A DNA stretch of 64,000 nt from Paractinoplanes ovalisporus (lineage in GTDB: Bacteria > Actinomycetota > Actinomycetes > Mycobacteriales > Micromonosporaceae), in contig NZ_JAENHP010000017.1 in assembly GCF_016834655.1 (NCBI RefSeq), positions 1 to 64,000 on the forward strand, written 5' to 3'. The notes beneath the pieces are model-generated. The model saw nothing but the letters and a program-made list of their open reading frames with translations. It made no database searches and was not told the DNA's origin. Below, piece by piece: positions 62,360-64,000 of this stretch. Position numbers and translations under genes: made by a program. Within the stretch, counting starts at the first letter, position 1. Every line of letters begins with the position of its first letter.

Positions 62360-62492
62360 GGTTTGGGTGATCTCCGCGCGACGGCGGCCAGAGCGAATCG
62401 CAAGGAAGGGCTGGGCGCAACCAAACCCCGGTTGCGCCCAGCCCTTCCTCACGATGAGCCGAGGCTGCCGTCGCGCGGAGATCACCCAAACC
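62360..62492. repeat. 133-base near-palindrome (long stem-loop element)
   Basis: Bases 62360-62385 (starting GGTTTGGGTGATCTCC) are the exact reverse complement of 62467-62492. A second, inner pair, 62403-62422 and 62430-62449, is also exact (20 bases), around a seven-base loop. The 17-base segments between the pairs are equal in length and partly complementary. The whole can fold into one hairpin over 60 pairs long. It has no coding content and may be a MITE or palindromic repeat element, or a strong terminator. The rest of 62157-62808 holds only short dyads, such as GTTTTCCC/GGGAAAAC at 62662-62688. Confidence 0.85.
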
Positions 62493-62808
62493 AGTAGAGC
62501 TATGTGGCAACGGCGAGGTCCGTCACACCAGCCGCCACCCGGGTTGGCCTGGGCTGCGCGGCAGGCGGAGGCAGCGAGCCGTTGCGGAGCGGTGTGAGCC
62601 GATCTACCCCACCAAACACTCACGGTAGACGGGCCACGTCCGGCATGATGGCGGAAACCGGGTTTTCCCCCGGCCGGGCTGGGAAAACAGATCTTCGAGA
62701 GGCCCGTGCGTGAAGTGCGCAGGGCCTCCACAGTGTTGATACTCACGGCATAATCGGCCTGGTCAGGGTGCTCTACTAAGTGAGACACCGAGCACCGAGG
62801 GAGTGGTA

Positions 62809-64000
62809 ATGCAGCGGCATCGGGTGGCAGTTATCGGCGCCGGCTTCGGGGGTCTGTTCGCGATCAGGGCCCTTCGGAACGCGAACGTCGACATCACACT
62901 CATCAACGGCACGGCTTACCACCTGTTTCAGCCTCTTCTCTACCAAGTTGCGACGGGCGTGCTCTCTGAAGGCGAGATTGCCCCTCCTATCCGTGAGGTG
63001 TTGAAGGGGCAGGACAACGTCGACGTCAAGCTCGGCTGGGCCAAAGATATCGACACCGAGCGCAAGCTCATCTCGGTGGCGGGGCCGGGCATCGACTACA
63101 CGGTGGAGTACGACTCGCTGATCGTGGCCGCGGGCGCGTCGCAGTCGTATTTCGGCAACGACCACTTCAACGACTACGCGCCGGGTATGAAGAGCATCGA
63201 CGACGCGCTGGAGTTGCGGGCCAAGGTGTTCGGCGCGTTTGAGATCGCTGATCTGCAGACCGACCCGGAGGCCCAGGAGCGCTGGCTGACTTTCGTGGTG
63301 GTCGGGGCTGGTCCGACGGGTGTGGAGATGGCCGGTCAGATCGCCGAGCTGGCCCACCGCAACCTGGTCGGGCAGTACAAGCACATCGACCCCCGCAAGG
63401 CGCGGATCATCCTGATCGACGCGGTCGGCGCGGTGCTGAACACGTTCGGTGATCACCTTTCGACCCGGGCGCTGCGTCAGCTGCACCTGATGGGGGTCGA
63501 GGTCGAGCTGAACACGAAGGTGGTGGACGTCGACCTGACCGGTATCGAGGTCGAGTCGGAGCGTGGTCACCAGCGCATCCCGTCGATGACCAAGGTGTGG
63601 GCGGCCGGTGTGCAGGCGCCGCCGCTGGCCCGGCAGCTGGCCGAGTCGGCGGGGGCCGAGACCGACCGCGCGGGGCGGGTCATGGTGCAGCCCGACCTGA
63701 CGGTTCCGGGGCACCCGGAGATCTTCGTGCTGGGCGACATGATGCACCTGCCGGGTGACGACGGCCGTCCGTTGCCGGGTGTGGCGCAGGTGGCGATCCA
63801 GGGTGGGCGTTACGCGGCCGACGTCATCAAGCGTCGTCTGCGCAACAAGCCGGCGCCCGACAAGTTCAAATACTTCGACAAGGGCAGCATGGCCACGATC
63901 TCGCGGTTCTCGGCCGTGGCGAGTGTGGGCAAGTTGCGGCTGTCGGGCTTCTTCGCCTGGCTCATGTGGCTGGCGGTGCACGTGGTCTACCTGGTCGGCT
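62809..64000 (+). CDS. ndh: Type II NADH:quinone dehydrogenase, 3' end beyond the window
   Basis: The 397 visible codons encode an NDH-2 flavoprotein. The FAD motif VAVIGAGFGGLFAIRAL starts at residue 6, then LINGTAYHLFQPLLYQVATG, the NADH motif VVVGAGPTGVEMAGQIAELA, and the late FVLGDMMHLPG with GVAQVAIQGGRYAA. The last visible residues (WLMWLAVHVVYLVG) are the C-terminal membrane-binding helix, so little is missing. It passes electrons from NADH to menaquinone without pumping protons. GAGGGAGTGGTA precedes the ATG. Confidence 0.92.
   Translation, partial: MQRHRVAVIGAGFGGLFAIRALRNANVDITLINGTAYHLFQPLLYQVATGVLSEGEIAPPIREVLKGQDNVDVKLGWAKDIDTERKLISVAGPGIDYTVEYDSLIVAAGASQSYFGNDHFNDYAPGMKSIDDALELRAKVFGAFEIADLQTDPEAQERWLTFVVVGAGPTGVEMAGQIAELAHRNLVGQYKHIDPRKARIILIDAVGAVLNTFGDHLSTRALRQLHLMGVEVELNTKVVDVDLTGIEVESERGHQRIPSMTKVWAAGVQAPPLARQLAESAGAETDRAGRVMVQPDLTVPGHPEIFVLGDMMHLPGDDGRPLPGVAQVAIQGGRYAADVIKRRLRNKPAPDKFKYFDKGSMATISRFSAVASVGKLRLSGFFAWLMWLAVHVVYLVG

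Overview
The window looks like chromosomal DNA of a filamentous high-GC actinobacterium, most likely Micromonosporaceae (Actinoplanes-like). The evidence is uniformly high G+C with G/C third positions, many GTG/TTG starts, leaderless genes with a TANNNT box seven bases before the start codon, a SARP/AfsR regulator, Ser/Thr kinases, an LPxTG-like anchored protein and an F420-type oxidoreductase. The genus is inferred, not shown.

Left part (1-20.8 kb). The left edge carries the start of an IS30-like transposase and two perfect DnaA boxes. A minus-strand operon follows: membrane protein, SARP/AfsR-type STAND regulator, methyltransferase, alpha/beta hydrolase, phosphoribosyltransferase, and then an MFS transporter broken by one extra base in a G6 run. 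From 7.7 to 20.8 kb lies a complete selenocysteine system: selA, selB, tRNA-Sec (anticodon UCA), selD, and a formate dehydrogenase operon whose large subunit has an in-frame UGA (codon 190) followed by a textbook bacterial SECIS hairpin. RidA, LysR, MerR and two small membrane genes are interspersed.

Middle part (20.8-43.6 kb). This holds a DUF6011-like zinc-ribbon protein, a 1,172-residue membrane-anchored NB-ARC protein with about 14 WD40 blades, a cell-wall anchored protein, an HTH regulator divergent from a SnoaL-like protein, a Ser/Thr kinase divergent from a sigma factor, a B12-binding-type radical SAM protein, and a lower-GC three-gene operon with a bacterial nitric oxide synthase and a sigma-like regulator. 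The most interesting locus is a nine-ORF minus-strand operon (43.55 to 34.6 kb). Its neighbouring ORFs all overlap by four bases: membrane protein, 38-codon linker ORF, TerY-like vWA, PP2C phosphatase, YegI-like kinase, PflA/NrdG-like radical SAM enzyme, coiled-coil protein, ClpB-like AAA+ ATPase and helical-repeat protein. It looks like a TerY-P phosphorylation triad wired to a disaggregase-like ATPase and a radical enzyme.

Right part (43.6-64 kb). An iron-box promoter precedes a ferredoxin/adrenodoxin-type NADP+ reductase. Next come an F420-type oxidoreductase, a NarL-type two-component system whose regulator is overlapped antisense by a PAP2 gene, and an EF-hand protein. A galactan-utilisation regulon follows: a secreted GH53 endo-galactanase, a sugar ABC importer, a LacI regulator with two identical operators, and a divergent gene fusing a GH35 beta-galactosidase to GalT. 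An accessory patch contains an IS256 remnant, an unrecognised gene and a two-gene CBASS anti-phage system (CD-NTase plus Cap15-like membrane beta-barrel effector). The window ends in a type II NADH dehydrogenase cut by the right edge, preceded by a 133-base near-palindrome.
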